Below are positions 1-7,904 of a stretch of DNA of 16,584 bases, one piece after another. The stretch is from JARLFX01 sp036404255 (lineage in GTDB: Bacteria; Acidobacteriota; Terriglobia; Terriglobales; Acidobacteriaceae), in contig DASWOP010000143.1 in assembly GCA_036404255.1 (NCBI GenBank), forward strand, positions 1 to 16,584, in the 5' to 3' direction. The translations under genes and the position numbers were made by a program. Each line of letters begins with the position of its first letter. The first letter of the stretch is position 1. The notes below the pieces were generated by a model. That model saw only the letters and a list, made by a program, of their open reading frames with translations. It was not told the DNA's origin and searched no databases.

Positions 1-2292
1 ATCTTCCCACAGTCCCGTGGGCGCATTCAACCCGCTAAGCCCTGTTAGACCGGTCAGCGCGATCTGCCCCCCGGCAGCAGTGATTTCGACAACACGATTG
101 TTGCCCGTATCCGCGATGAAGACATTCCCAGAGCTATCCACCGCAACACCCTGCGGATTAGAGAGGCCCGTACCAAGTGATGTAACCGTTGTGCCGCCCG
201 CGAGCAGTTTCGCAATCCGGTTATTCCCCGCATCGGCGACAAAGATATCCCCTGCTCCATTTACTGCAATCTGCGCAGGCTTGCTCAGGCCGGTGATCAT
301 AGTTGCCGCTGTCATACTGCCCGCGGAAAATTTCACAACCGTATTTCCCGCGGCGTCAGAGAGGTAGCTGTTTCCAGCTGCGTCGACAGCAACACCTCCT
401 GGAGTTAATCCCGTACCAATCGTCGAGGTTGCCGCCGGATCAACGGACAGGTTTGGTGCTACGCCTGTACCTCCCAATAAAACTGTGGCAACCGGTGCGG
501 ATGCCGTCTTGAGCTGCAGCGCCCCGCTGCGCCGTCCTGCACGAGCCGGGGCAAACTGCACATTGAATGTGCATACCGTATTCAGCGCCAGTGAAGTACC
601 CAGCGCGCAGGTATTGCTACCTGCGTCGGCAAACTCCGTTGTCGCACCGCCCTGTAGCCCAAAGCTCTCTGTCGTCAGAATTGTATTCGCAGTTTGAATC
701 TGGAACGCCAGCTGCTGCTTCAACGGGGTGGCGCCTACCTGAGTATTGGCAAACTGAGTATTGAAGGAGAACTGACGCACAATCGCATTGGTGCTCTCGC
801 TTTCAATCATGTTGCCGTAGCCATCAAACGTGAGGTGTCCGCCTGCCTGTACGACTGCCTGGAGCGAAGGACAGTTATCGCCAATCGTATCCACTGTTGT
901 CGGTCCCGCCGTACCCGCGCAGAATGCTCCAGCAGTCTTGGTTGCACTGCCGCCAGCTATCACCGTGGCAATGGCTGTCTGCGCATTCACCTTCCACACC
1001 AGCTTGCTGGTTCCATCCCATAGATACAGGTTGTTCGCGCTGTCGATGCCGGCGGTCTGTACTGTGGAAAAGCTCAGCGTAGTTGCCGTCTGTGTGCCGG
1101 AGACGGCAAGCCCAGCTGCGGCAGTCACTACTGGAGTTGAGCCTCCTCCAGCCACCGTATACACATAACCGGCCTGCGGATTGGTGATACCCGGTAACGT
1201 TCCACCCGCATACACCGCGCGCAGCTTGCCATTGGTGTAATCGCCTATATAGAGATTGTCATAAGAATCAAAAAATATTGAGTAAGGTGAGTTGAATAGT
1301 GCTGCAGTCGCCAGCCCACCGTCACCGGTAGAACCATAGGAGCATCCTGACGTTATAGGCTGCACGCAACCCGGACTTCCCGCAACCGTGCTGATGATGC
1401 CCGTCACCGCATCAATGCGGCGCACATTATTATTGGTGCCCGTCCCTGCAACATTGCCGTCAGCCGCATAGATATTTCCCTTGGAGTCCAGCGCGATATC
1501 GCGCACGGAATACATCTCTACTGCAGCATTGCTTGCAAGTAGACCATCACCGGCGTAGCCATTCGCCTTGGAAGTAACGATCGTATAGATGTAGCCTGGG
1601 ACCGGCGTATTACCATTCAGCAGTGTAATAAGATTGCCCCCCACAGTCCCACCCACGTAGACCACGCGTACCGTTGCTGCGCCGGCGCCACTCGAAAAGT
1701 AGACGTTTCCATCTTTATCGAGAGCCACAGTACGCGGCTTGATATAGGCCTCACCCGCCGGGCAATTATCACCATTGGATGAGTTCGCAATCGGTCCGGT
1801 GCCCGCCCCATTACAGTAGAGTGCCTTGGTTGTGCTGCCTGTCGGTGCGCTGGTCGCCATTGCGCCGGTGCGTCCGCCCGCCAGCGTGTAGATATTTCCC
1901 GGAGTCACCGTCAGTCCGGTCAGCGTCGGATTCGCAGCGATAATTGCCGCCGCCAGCGCTGCTCCGCCCTTATAAATCACTCGCACTTGATAATGCCCGT
2001 AGTCGCCTATGTAAATATTGCCCAGCGAATCCACCGTGGCTGCATACGGTGTAAGAAACGAAGCCTGCGTTGCCGGACAGCCATCGCCATATAAACCTCC
2101 CGAGGAGAAGGCAGCAAGACTTGCCGCGCAGACAGTTCCACCCGAGCTCGGGGTGATGCCCCCAACAATAGTCGGGATGGTCAACTGCTGCACCTGGGCC
2201 TGCACGGTTGTCGCTACGCTACCGCTTGCGAGCGTCACCATACCGGCAAAGGCGATCTGCTTCCAGGAAAAACTTCTGTTGTGCTTCATCAT
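1..2292 (-). CDS. Secreted NHL-repeat protein with choice-of-anchor (HYDIN/ASH-like) domain, 3' end outside window
   Basis: The minus-strand frame from the ATG at 2292 is open without a stop to base 1 (764 codons), so the C-terminus is missing. Two ATGs are adjacent (2292 and 2289); GAGGG lies 4 bases before the first and 7 before the second, so 2289 may be the true start. The N-terminus is a signal peptide with a likely cleavage site after TVQA (VATTVQA-QVQQ). Residues about 40-500 carry degenerate NHL/beta-propeller repeats with VDSLGNIYIGD, LDKDGNVYFSS and LDSKGNIYAAD blades. Several repeats contain a loop with two cysteines, the second in GDGC or GDNC. Residues about 505-615 resemble a choice-of-anchor D/ASH domain (FNVQFAPARAGRRSGAL). 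Canonical NHL repeats follow (VDAAGNSYLSDAAGNTVVKF, VDSSGNVFIADTGNNRVVEI). It lies about 100 bases downstream of the TonB receptor on the same strand, with no strong terminator between, so co-transcription is likely. A surface or secreted binding or scaffold role is inferred; no catalytic domain is visible in the part present. Confidence 0.88.
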   Translation of the reverse strand, partial: MMKHNRSFSWKQIAFAGMVTLASGSVATTVQAQVQQLTIPTIVGGITPSSGGTVCAASLAAFSSGGLYGDGCPATQASFLTPYAATVDSLGNIYIGDYGHYQVRVIYKGGAALAAAIIAANPTLTGLTVTPGNIYTLAGGRTGAMATSAPTGSTTKALYCNGAGTGPIANSSNGDNCPAGEAYIKPRTVALDKDGNVYFSSGAGAATVRVVYVGGTVGGNLITLLNGNTPVPGYIYTIVTSKANGYAGDGLLASNAAVEMYSVRDIALDSKGNIYAADGNVAGTGTNNNVRRIDAVTGIISTVAGSPGCVQPITSGCSYGSTGDGGLATAALFNSPYSIFFDSYDNLYIGDYTNGKLRAVYAGGTLPGITNPQAGYVYTVAGGGSTPVVTAAAGLAVSGTQTATTLSFSTVQTAGIDSANNLYLWDGTSKLVWKVNAQTAIATVIAGGSATKTAGAFCAGTAGPTTVDTIGDNCPSLQAVVQAGGHLTFDGYGNMIESESTNAIVRQFSFNTQFANTQVGATPLKQQLAFQIQTANTILTTESFGLQGGATTEFADAGSNTCALGTSLALNTVCTFNVQFAPARAGRRSGALQLKTASAPVATVLLGGTGVAPNLSVDPAATSTIGTGLTPGGVAVDAAGNSYLSDAAGNTVVKFSAGSMTAATMITGLSKPAQIAVNGAGDIFVADAGNNRIAKLLAGGTTVTSLGTGLSNPQGVAVDSSGNVFIADTGNNRVVEITAAGGQIALTGLTGLSGLNAPTGLWED

Positions 2293-2396
2293 CTGTCCCT
2301 CTTACTTCTATTCCGTGCTTGCGAGTTTGATATTGCTCGCCTTATTCATCGCACCTGCGTGCAGATTGCTCGTACTTATTTCTTTTGACCTGCGCC

Positions 2397-5300
2397 TCAA
2401 AAATGAAGAACCGCGCCCAGTTGTAAACGCCGTCCATTCGATCCTGCGGTACCATTTGTTCCGACCGTTCCCGTAATGATTCCGAAGGTTGAAGTGGCGG
2501 CAGCGCTCGTCGAAGAAGATATGGAAACTCCTGGAGCTGCCAAATTCGGAGTATTGAACACATTGAAGGCCTCTGCGCGCAGTTGCAGCCTATCCTTCTT
2601 GCCCGGTAGCTTAATGTCTTTCGATAGACTGAAGTTCGTATTGATGTACGCCGGTCCACGCATATAGTTCCTGCTGAGTGTGCCGAATTTTCCTCCGGAT
2701 GGCACCACCCAAACACATTGGGGAGTTACCGAGCCTGCCTGGCAAATATCGTCGGGTGCATTTCTAAACCACGCCCCCGCCTTCTCCAGCCGATGTCGAT
2801 TACCTGGAAGATTTGGGTTCGCTCCCGGCGCAAGGCTTGGCCGCTGGATGCGCTGGTTCCTGTAACTCACGTCGCCAGAGACAGCAATGTTCAATGGAGT
2901 GCCAGTGCGAGCGTTGTAGATGCCGCCGAAACTCCAGTCATTGACCACCGCACGGACAATGTGCGATCCATGCTTCATAGATGGAAGCCGCAGTGTCCAT
3001 CCCAAATTCAAAATATGCTTGGCATCATAATCCGACGGGGCATACTCACTGCGCAGTTTGAGCGGCTGCGGCACATGTGCCGTTGTCGTCGCACCGTTGC
3101 TTTGAACATCCATCGACTTCGCATAAGCATAGGAGAGATAGACAACCAGGCGCTTGCGGGTCTTCATGCTGTAGGTGGTCTGCAAACCGTGGTAATTCGA
3201 AGTACCCACAGTGGCCAGATCTACAATTCCCTGCCCACCGTAGTTGAAGCCCGGATACAGCGAGCGTGCTGCATAGGAATCCGCTGTGGTAGGGTCACTC
3301 GGGCAATAGAGCGAAGGATTGATCTTGTAATACGCACCCTTGCAGTCATAGATGGATGGGTTCTGATCCAGTGGTACAGTCTGGTGTCGCCCAAACTTGC
3401 CAACATAGTTCACCTCCAGCGTGCCGCTCTTGCCGATCTTCTGTTGGATGCCGAAGTTTACCGCCAGAGTGGAAGGAGTCGTCTGGTGTGGATCGGCATA
3501 AACAATGGTGTACGGGCGTGTGAACTGCGGGTTACCCTTGACATAGTTATCTGGAATCGCCGCCTGACCCAACAGCGGATTGGAGTAACCTCCACTCGGG
3601 TATGCAATCGTGCTTGAGTAGTGGTAGGGCTGACCTACGCCAACCACATTGGCGTTAATTGCATCGTAGAAAATCCCGATACCACCACGGATTGATGTGC
3701 GTCCTGTGCCAAAAACGTCATACGCGAAACCAAGACGCGGTGCGATAGACGAATACTTCGTAGACGGAGATGGATTGCCGATGCCCGGATCGCCCTGGTA
3801 AGCTACGCTGGAGGGAGCAGACGGAAAGACCACGGATTGGTACCCCGGTATGAACGTTGTTCCTCGTCCATCGCTCTCCTTCCATGCCATCGGAATCTCA
3901 TACCGCAAACCATAGTTGATGGTCAGCTTAGACGTTGCGCGCCAATCATCCTGCGCATAGAGATAGAAGGCATTTTGCGTTGCGGCCAGATTCGTCGCAT
4001 TTCCGACAACTGCCGAAAAAAGAAAGCCAGTCAGAAAATCACCTACAGCCGTCCCGGTGTATGTCTGCTCCGATGTAAGATACGGCACCTGATCGAAGCG
4101 ATGCAGATAGCCGAGGTTCAGATATTGCGCGCCGAACTGATAGTTATGGTTGCCTTTCGTCCAGGTGAAGTTTTCGGTCACTTCAAGGTTTTGCGTCACC
4201 GTGTCGGAGTAACCTGAGTTTCCACTGCCTTCAGTGAATCGGTTGGTTGCCTCCATCCTGGGCAGCGTCGGGTGTCCAGGAATCACCAGGCTCGATCCCA
4301 GATCATGCAATGTTGTCGGGTCCATTGGCGTGATGTTGTAGGCATACCGTTTGTACCCGACTCGCAATACATTTAGCATGTTGGGCCGCAGAACGAATGT
4401 ATCTCCAATACTCCCAAAATAAATGCCGGCGCTGTTGAAGTCCTGATCGTACGTCGCAATGCCTGAGTTCGTAGAACTCTGGATACTGTTGGAGGTCAGA
4501 TCGTTTACGTTGGTAACGTAAAAGCGGGCATCCAGTGTATGCCGGCGCAAATTGTAATCAATGCGCACGAGTCCGTTGTAATCGTTACGAGGCTGATTTG
4601 CCTTGGGCACAGCAGAGAGCAGTCTGGAATTATTGGCATTCAGTGCGCGCGTAGCGATGGGGAGATACTTATTCGTGAATGCAACCGTCGTAGAGTTGAA
4701 ACAGACAACCGGTATCTCCGGATACGGTAGATACTGCAAAGTGGCTGCGGCAGTAGCGCCGCCAAGCGCCCCGGTCAGATACGACAGACACGTTGGATTC
4801 AGTGTATTGCTCGCAATGCTGGTTGGCCCAAGTCCGCCTCCCCGGTAAATAGGATTGCGCATCATGTGGTTGGGCAGCGTTCCAGTCTCCGGAAAATCAG
4901 CAAGAAAATTTCCGCACTGCTTTCCCGCAAATGCCGTAGATACACAGGGCAGTGCTGCACCGCTGTCTGTAAGACCAAGTTCTGGAGCAGTTGGTGTCTC
5001 GTCAGCTGCGGCTACCTGCCCGGCAAGTCGCAGATCCTGGAATGCGACAAAGTAAAACATCTTGTTGTGCAGGATCGGGCCGCCGAGTGTCGCACCAAAC
5101 TGGTTCGACACAAGGTGGAGTGAACCACCCACAATAGGACCAAGAAAATAATCGGAAGAGTTAAACGCGCCGTTCTGGTGATACTCCCACAGCGTGCCAT
5201 GGATCTGGTCAGAGCCGGAGCGCGTAATCGCGTTGAACACACTGCCCGAGTTGCGTCCGTACTGCGCTTTGTAATTATTTAGCAGTACGCTAACTTCCTG

Positions 5301-5990
5301 TAGCGCCAGACGCGGTGGAAAATTGAGTCCCGTATTGGTGAACACATTGTTCCAGATCGATCCATCCAGCAAAAAGAGATTCTGATTACTACGCGAGCCC
5401 GATACGGAATACGTTGGGCCGCCAGTATCACTGGTGAAGGTCGTCGGCGCGCTCACACCACTCACTCCGGGCAACAGGGCCGCGAGCGAAACAATGTTCT
5501 CGCCGTCGATCGGGAGATTCTCCACAAAGTTCTGGTTGATCATGGCACCGATCGTTGCTGACCGCGTATCCACGGTCGTGCCCTCGGCCTCTACCGTGAC
5601 GGTGGCCTCCGATGAGCCAGGAATCAGCCTCGCATCCAGGCGAATATTCTGATCTGCATCCACATGCAGCTCCCGCGTCTCGTCATTTTGGAAAGTCGGT
5701 GCGGAGAACTTTACGGTGTAGATGCCCACTGGCACATCGTTGAAGAGATATTCACCTTTGCCGTTGCTCTGGACGCTGACAGTGCGATTTTGGCCGGTCG
5801 AGGTCAGGGTAATGGTTGCACCCACCACCACCGCCCCCTGCGAATCTTTCACGTTGCCAGCTACAGTACCGGTATTCTGCGCCTGCGAAAGAACCACCTT
5901 TGCCGACATCATAAACAGAACAACAAGTGCCAAACAGGAACCACGCATCATTCCCGCAACAATCCCTCTACGCCTGCAGTTAGCCTTCAT
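2397..5990 (-). CDS. Oar-like TonB-dependent outer-membrane receptor
   Basis: Outer-membrane transporter expected to import a large ligand, here probably oligosaccharides, using TonB energy. The frame is open upstream to an ATG at 6092 (1231 codons). I prefer the ATG at 5990 (1197 codons), which gives a normal signal peptide (MKANCRRRG, hydrophobic core CLALVVLFMM, end near VLSQAQ), has GGTGA a few bases upstream, and leaves the operator-like palindrome at 6041-6056 non-coding. From that start, residues about 40-115 form a carboxypeptidase-regulatory-like domain (GTVAGNVKDSQGAVVVGATI, YLFNDVPVGIYTVKF). A plug follows from about 130 (VENLPIDGENIVSLAALLPGVSG, SVSGSRSNQNLFLLDGS). The rest is a beta-barrel with repeated YDVFGTGRTSIRGG and LTINYGLRYE strands, ending in an aromatic residue (AVLHF). 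Cysteine pairs sit in predicted external loops. Length and layout fit acidobacterial Oar-type receptors, which lack a SusD partner; none is seen here. It is divergent from the PL7 lyase gene. Confidence 0.93.
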   Translation of the reverse strand: MKANCRRRGIVAGMMRGSCLALVVLFMMSAKVVLSQAQNTGTVAGNVKDSQGAVVVGATITLTSTGQNRTVSVQSNGKGEYLFNDVPVGIYTVKFSAPTFQNDETRELHVDADQNIRLDARLIPGSSEATVTVEAEGTTVDTRSATIGAMINQNFVENLPIDGENIVSLAALLPGVSGVSAPTTFTSDTGGPTYSVSGSRSNQNLFLLDGSIWNNVFTNTGLNFPPRLALQEVSVLLNNYKAQYGRNSGSVFNAITRSGSDQIHGTLWEYHQNGAFNSSDYFLGPIVGGSLHLVSNQFGATLGGPILHNKMFYFVAFQDLRLAGQVAAADETPTAPELGLTDSGAALPCVSTAFAGKQCGNFLADFPETGTLPNHMMRNPIYRGGGLGPTSIASNTLNPTCLSYLTGALGGATAAATLQYLPYPEIPVVCFNSTTVAFTNKYLPIATRALNANNSRLLSAVPKANQPRNDYNGLVRIDYNLRRHTLDARFYVTNVNDLTSNSIQSSTNSGIATYDQDFNSAGIYFGSIGDTFVLRPNMLNVLRVGYKRYAYNITPMDPTTLHDLGSSLVIPGHPTLPRMEATNRFTEGSGNSGYSDTVTQNLEVTENFTWTKGNHNYQFGAQYLNLGYLHRFDQVPYLTSEQTYTGTAVGDFLTGFLFSAVVGNATNLAATQNAFYLYAQDDWRATSKLTINYGLRYEIPMAWKESDGRGTTFIPGYQSVVFPSAPSSVAYQGDPGIGNPSPSTKYSSIAPRLGFAYDVFGTGRTSIRGGIGIFYDAINANVVGVGQPYHYSSTIAYPSGGYSNPLLGQAAIPDNYVKGNPQFTRPYTIVYADPHQTTPSTLAVNFGIQQKIGKSGTLEVNYVGKFGRHQTVPLDQNPSIYDCKGAYYKINPSLYCPSDPTTADSYAARSLYPGFNYGGQGIVDLATVGTSNYHGLQTTYSMKTRKRLVVYLSYAYAKSMDVQSNGATTTAHVPQPLKLRSEYAPSDYDAKHILNLGWTLRLPSMKHGSHIVRAVVNDWSFGGIYNARTGTPLNIAVSGDVSYRNQRIQRPSLAPGANPNLPGNRHRLEKAGAWFRNAPDDICQAGSVTPQCVWVVPSGGKFGTLSRNYMRGPAYINTNFSLSKDIKLPGKKDRLQLRAEAFNVFNTPNLAAPGVSISSSTSAAATSTFGIITGTVGTNGTAGSNGRRLQLGAVLHF

Positions 5991-6040
5991 TTGCTTCACC
6001 AGTACCTTTTTCTTCCAAGCATTCATTCCAAAGAACTTTT

Positions 6041-6056
6041 GTGTTATCGCTAACAC
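6041..6056. promoter_or_regulatory. LacI-family-type operator near TonB receptor start
   Basis: GTGTTATCGCTAACAC is a 16-base inverted repeat with only one mismatched pair; the core TGTTATCGCTAACA fits the LacI-family form TGnnAnCGnTnnCA with central CG. It lies about 50 bases upstream of the preferred receptor start at 5990, a place where a bound repressor could block transcription. Assignment to LacI-family regulation is inferred from operator form; no regulator gene lies in the window. Confidence 0.62.
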
Positions 6057-6092
6057 ATTTGACCCTGAAATTCTCTTCACGACACATCTCAA

Positions 6093-6105
6093 CCAAATTA
6101 TTTGG
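6093..6105. repeat. Perfect 13-base palindrome CCAAATTATTTGG
   Basis: CCAAAT and ATTTGG flank a single T, giving a perfect inverted repeat in the divergent region. A related but imperfect string, CCAAAATTATTTCC, occurs at 6186-6199. It could be a second regulator site or an UP-like AT-rich element; function is unknown. Confidence 0.3.
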
Positions 6106-6229
6106 GCAATTCACTTTGCACCGCTGGATGGGTGAACGTCAAGCCCCCTCCCTTCTGAGCGGCTAATGACTTCAATAGCACTAGGCCAAAATTATTTCCG
6201 CAAAGAAAGTAGCCAGATTTGGATTCAAT

Positions 6230-6245
6230 ATGTTAGCGTTCACAT
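6230..6245. promoter_or_regulatory. LacI-family-type operator near PL7 lyase start
   Basis: ATGTTAGCGTTCACAT is an imperfect inverted repeat; its core TGTTAGCGTTCACA also fits TGnnAnCGnTnnCA. The left half (TGTTAGCG) is the reverse complement of the right half of the site at 6041-6056 (CGCTAACA), supporting the same regulator. It lies 36 bases before the upstream ATG at 6281 and 69 before the preferred ATG at 6314. Its centre is 189 bases from that of the other site, about 18 helical turns, compatible with looping. Confidence 0.52.
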
Positions 6246-6313
6246 GCTACCTCAAATGGTAATTCATTTTCACGAATTATATGATCACCTTTTTTTCTGA
6301 GAACGTCGCAAGA

Positions 6314-7867
6314 ATGCCCGAATCGCCATTTAAGAGCACGCTGGCGTCAACGCTCGCCCTGCTGATGCTCCTGGCTCTTGTCAGTTGCAGCGCCGGAAGC
6401 AGCAACGCACAAACTGCCACTTCGCAGCCTGGAACGATCTCGCTTCTCTCTTCATCCATCACGGCAACCCAGGCAAGCGGATCGATCAGCATTACAGTGA
6501 ATCGTACCAACGGCTTCAATGGCGCAGTCACCGTCGCCTACGCTACCAGCAATGGGACAGCCACCGCTGGCACAGACTACACCGCCACCAGCAGTTCGCT
6601 CACCTGGCCCGATGGAGATACGACGCCTCGTCTTGTCGCCATTCCGATCAACGCATCACCTGCGTTCTATGGCTTACGCACCTTTGCCTTTACGCTGAGC
6701 GCTCCCACTGGCGGCGCCATACTGGGTACGGCAAGCGTTGCCGTCAGCATCACCGGCAATTCCACTTCACCGGCCATGCCGGGAACGCTTGGATTCTCCT
6801 CCAATAGCGCTACAATCGCGCAGACGGTGGGCTCCATCATCGTTCCGGTCAGCCGGTCCAGCGGCTCCAGTGGCGCAGTCGCAGTCTCCTATGCCACCGG
6901 GAATGGTTCAGCCACAGCAGGCAATGAATACGCGGCAACCTCCGGTTCGTTGAGTTGGGCCGACGGAGACACGGCAGTGAAAAACATCACGGTCCCCCTC
7001 AGCAACGCATCGCCCTACAATGGCTCGCATACGTTTATGATTACCCTCGCTTCTCCCACCAACGGTGCGGCACTGAGCGCCATCCCTTCTGTCACGATAA
7101 ACGTAACCGGCAGTTGGATCGCCCCATCAACGTATTCGCAATTCGATCTTTCTAAATGGAAACTGACGCTGCCAATCGATCAATATGGCGGCACTGGTGG
7201 CACCAATGGAACACAGTATGAGGCATACACAATCTATCCGGCGCAACTTACCGCAGGCTTCACAGATGCCTATTTCTACGCCGACACTTCCGGCAATGTC
7301 ATCTTCACCGCGCCTTCCAACGGTGCCAGCACCTCGCCCGGCTCCGGCTCTGACCACACCCGCTCCGAACTGCGCGAGCTCTACACCGGTACCGGTGCAG
7401 ACAGCAACAACGACTGGAGCAGCACTATCGGAGGCACCCTGACCGCAACCTGCAGGGTTCTATCCGTTTCGGTGAATTCGGATGAAGCAACGATCGGACA
7501 GATTCACGGACAGAACTACGTATTCATGCTGATCATCTACCGGCCCGGCAACAAAGATATTGCCGTAGATATATATACGAGTAACACCAGTACCAGCGCG
7601 CATTCGCGGACATCGTTACTAACCGGAGTCAATTTAGGAGACACGGTCACCTACTCCATTCGGTATGCCGGCAGCACCATCACGACTACCGTAAAGGATG
7701 TAACGACAAACTCCGCCACTCAGACCTTGCTCTCTTCCCCGGATAGTACATGGACTGGCACTGGTGTGTACTTCAAGCTTGGTGCTTATCATGCAGTTCC
7801 AAATAAAGGAAATCCCGCTGGCGACCAGACCCAGGTATCCTTCTCGGCCTTTGCCACAACGCATTAG
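6314..7867 (+). CDS. PL7-type alginate lyase lipoprotein with two Calx-beta domains
   Basis: Predicted to cleave alginate or a related polyuronate by beta-elimination, anchored to a membrane or exported. The frame opens at an ATG at 6281, but the ATG at 6314 is preferred: it gives a compact lipoprotein signal (MPESPFKSTLASTLALLMLLALVSC) with lipobox LVSC; neither start has a strong ribosome site. Counting from 6281, two tandem Calx-beta domains span about 47-150 and 157-270 (AVTVAYATSNGTATAGTDYTA and AVAVSYATGNGSATAGNEYAA). The C-terminal about 250 residues match PL7 (alginate lyase 2 fold): FDLSKWKLTLPID at the start, RSELRE (Arg361), QIH (Gln407, His409) and YFKLGAY (Tyr503), so the Arg/Gln/His/Tyr active-site set is present. 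The Gln that usually ends YFKxGxYxQ is not at its place (YHAVPNKG). QIH is generally linked to guluronate-containing substrates, but specificity here is uncertain. It probably forms an operon with the SGNH hydrolase 37 bases downstream. Confidence 0.88.
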   Translation: MPESPFKSTLASTLALLMLLALVSCSAGSSNAQTATSQPGTISLLSSSITATQASGSISITVNRTNGFNGAVTVAYATSNGTATAGTDYTATSSSLTWPDGDTTPRLVAIPINASPAFYGLRTFAFTLSAPTGGAILGTASVAVSITGNSTSPAMPGTLGFSSNSATIAQTVGSIIVPVSRSSGSSGAVAVSYATGNGSATAGNEYAATSGSLSWADGDTAVKNITVPLSNASPYNGSHTFMITLASPTNGAALSAIPSVTINVTGSWIAPSTYSQFDLSKWKLTLPIDQYGGTGGTNGTQYEAYTIYPAQLTAGFTDAYFYADTSGNVIFTAPSNGASTSPGSGSDHTRSELRELYTGTGADSNNDWSSTIGGTLTATCRVLSVSVNSDEATIGQIHGQNYVFMLIIYRPGNKDIAVDIYTSNTSTSAHSRTSLLTGVNLGDTVTYSIRYAGSTITTTVKDVTTNSATQTLLSSPDSTWTGTGVYFKLGAYHAVPNKGNPAGDQTQVSFSAFATTH

Positions 7868-7904
7868 CAACAACTATCGCTGTCCTAACTGAATGGAGAA
7901 CATC

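Larger units (their letters stand above)
5991..6313. promoter_or_regulatory. Divergent intergenic control region
   Basis: About 320 bases separate the preferred starts of the minus-strand TonB receptor (5990) and the plus-strand PL7 lyase (6314). The stretch is AT-richer than the flanking genes. It contains two LacI-operator-like near-palindromes (6041-6056 and 6230-6245) and a separate perfect 13-base palindrome (6093-6105). I could not identify a convincing -35/-10 pair for either direction by eye. It must hold both divergent promoters if the starts are right. Confidence 0.75.

Noticed and set aside
2293..2396. Terminator between the TonB receptor and the downstream NHL gene
   Set aside because: Only short weak inverted repeats and no hairpin followed by a T-tract were found, so co-transcription is more likely.
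2718..3617. 299-codon open frame on the plus strand
   Set aside because: It lies wholly inside the TonB receptor gene on the other strand, has no signal or domain I recognise, and its composition is that of an antisense shadow.
6131..6141. GTGAACGTCAA as a third LacI-type site
   Set aside because: Only half of the motif is present; the second half does not fit the TnnCA arm.
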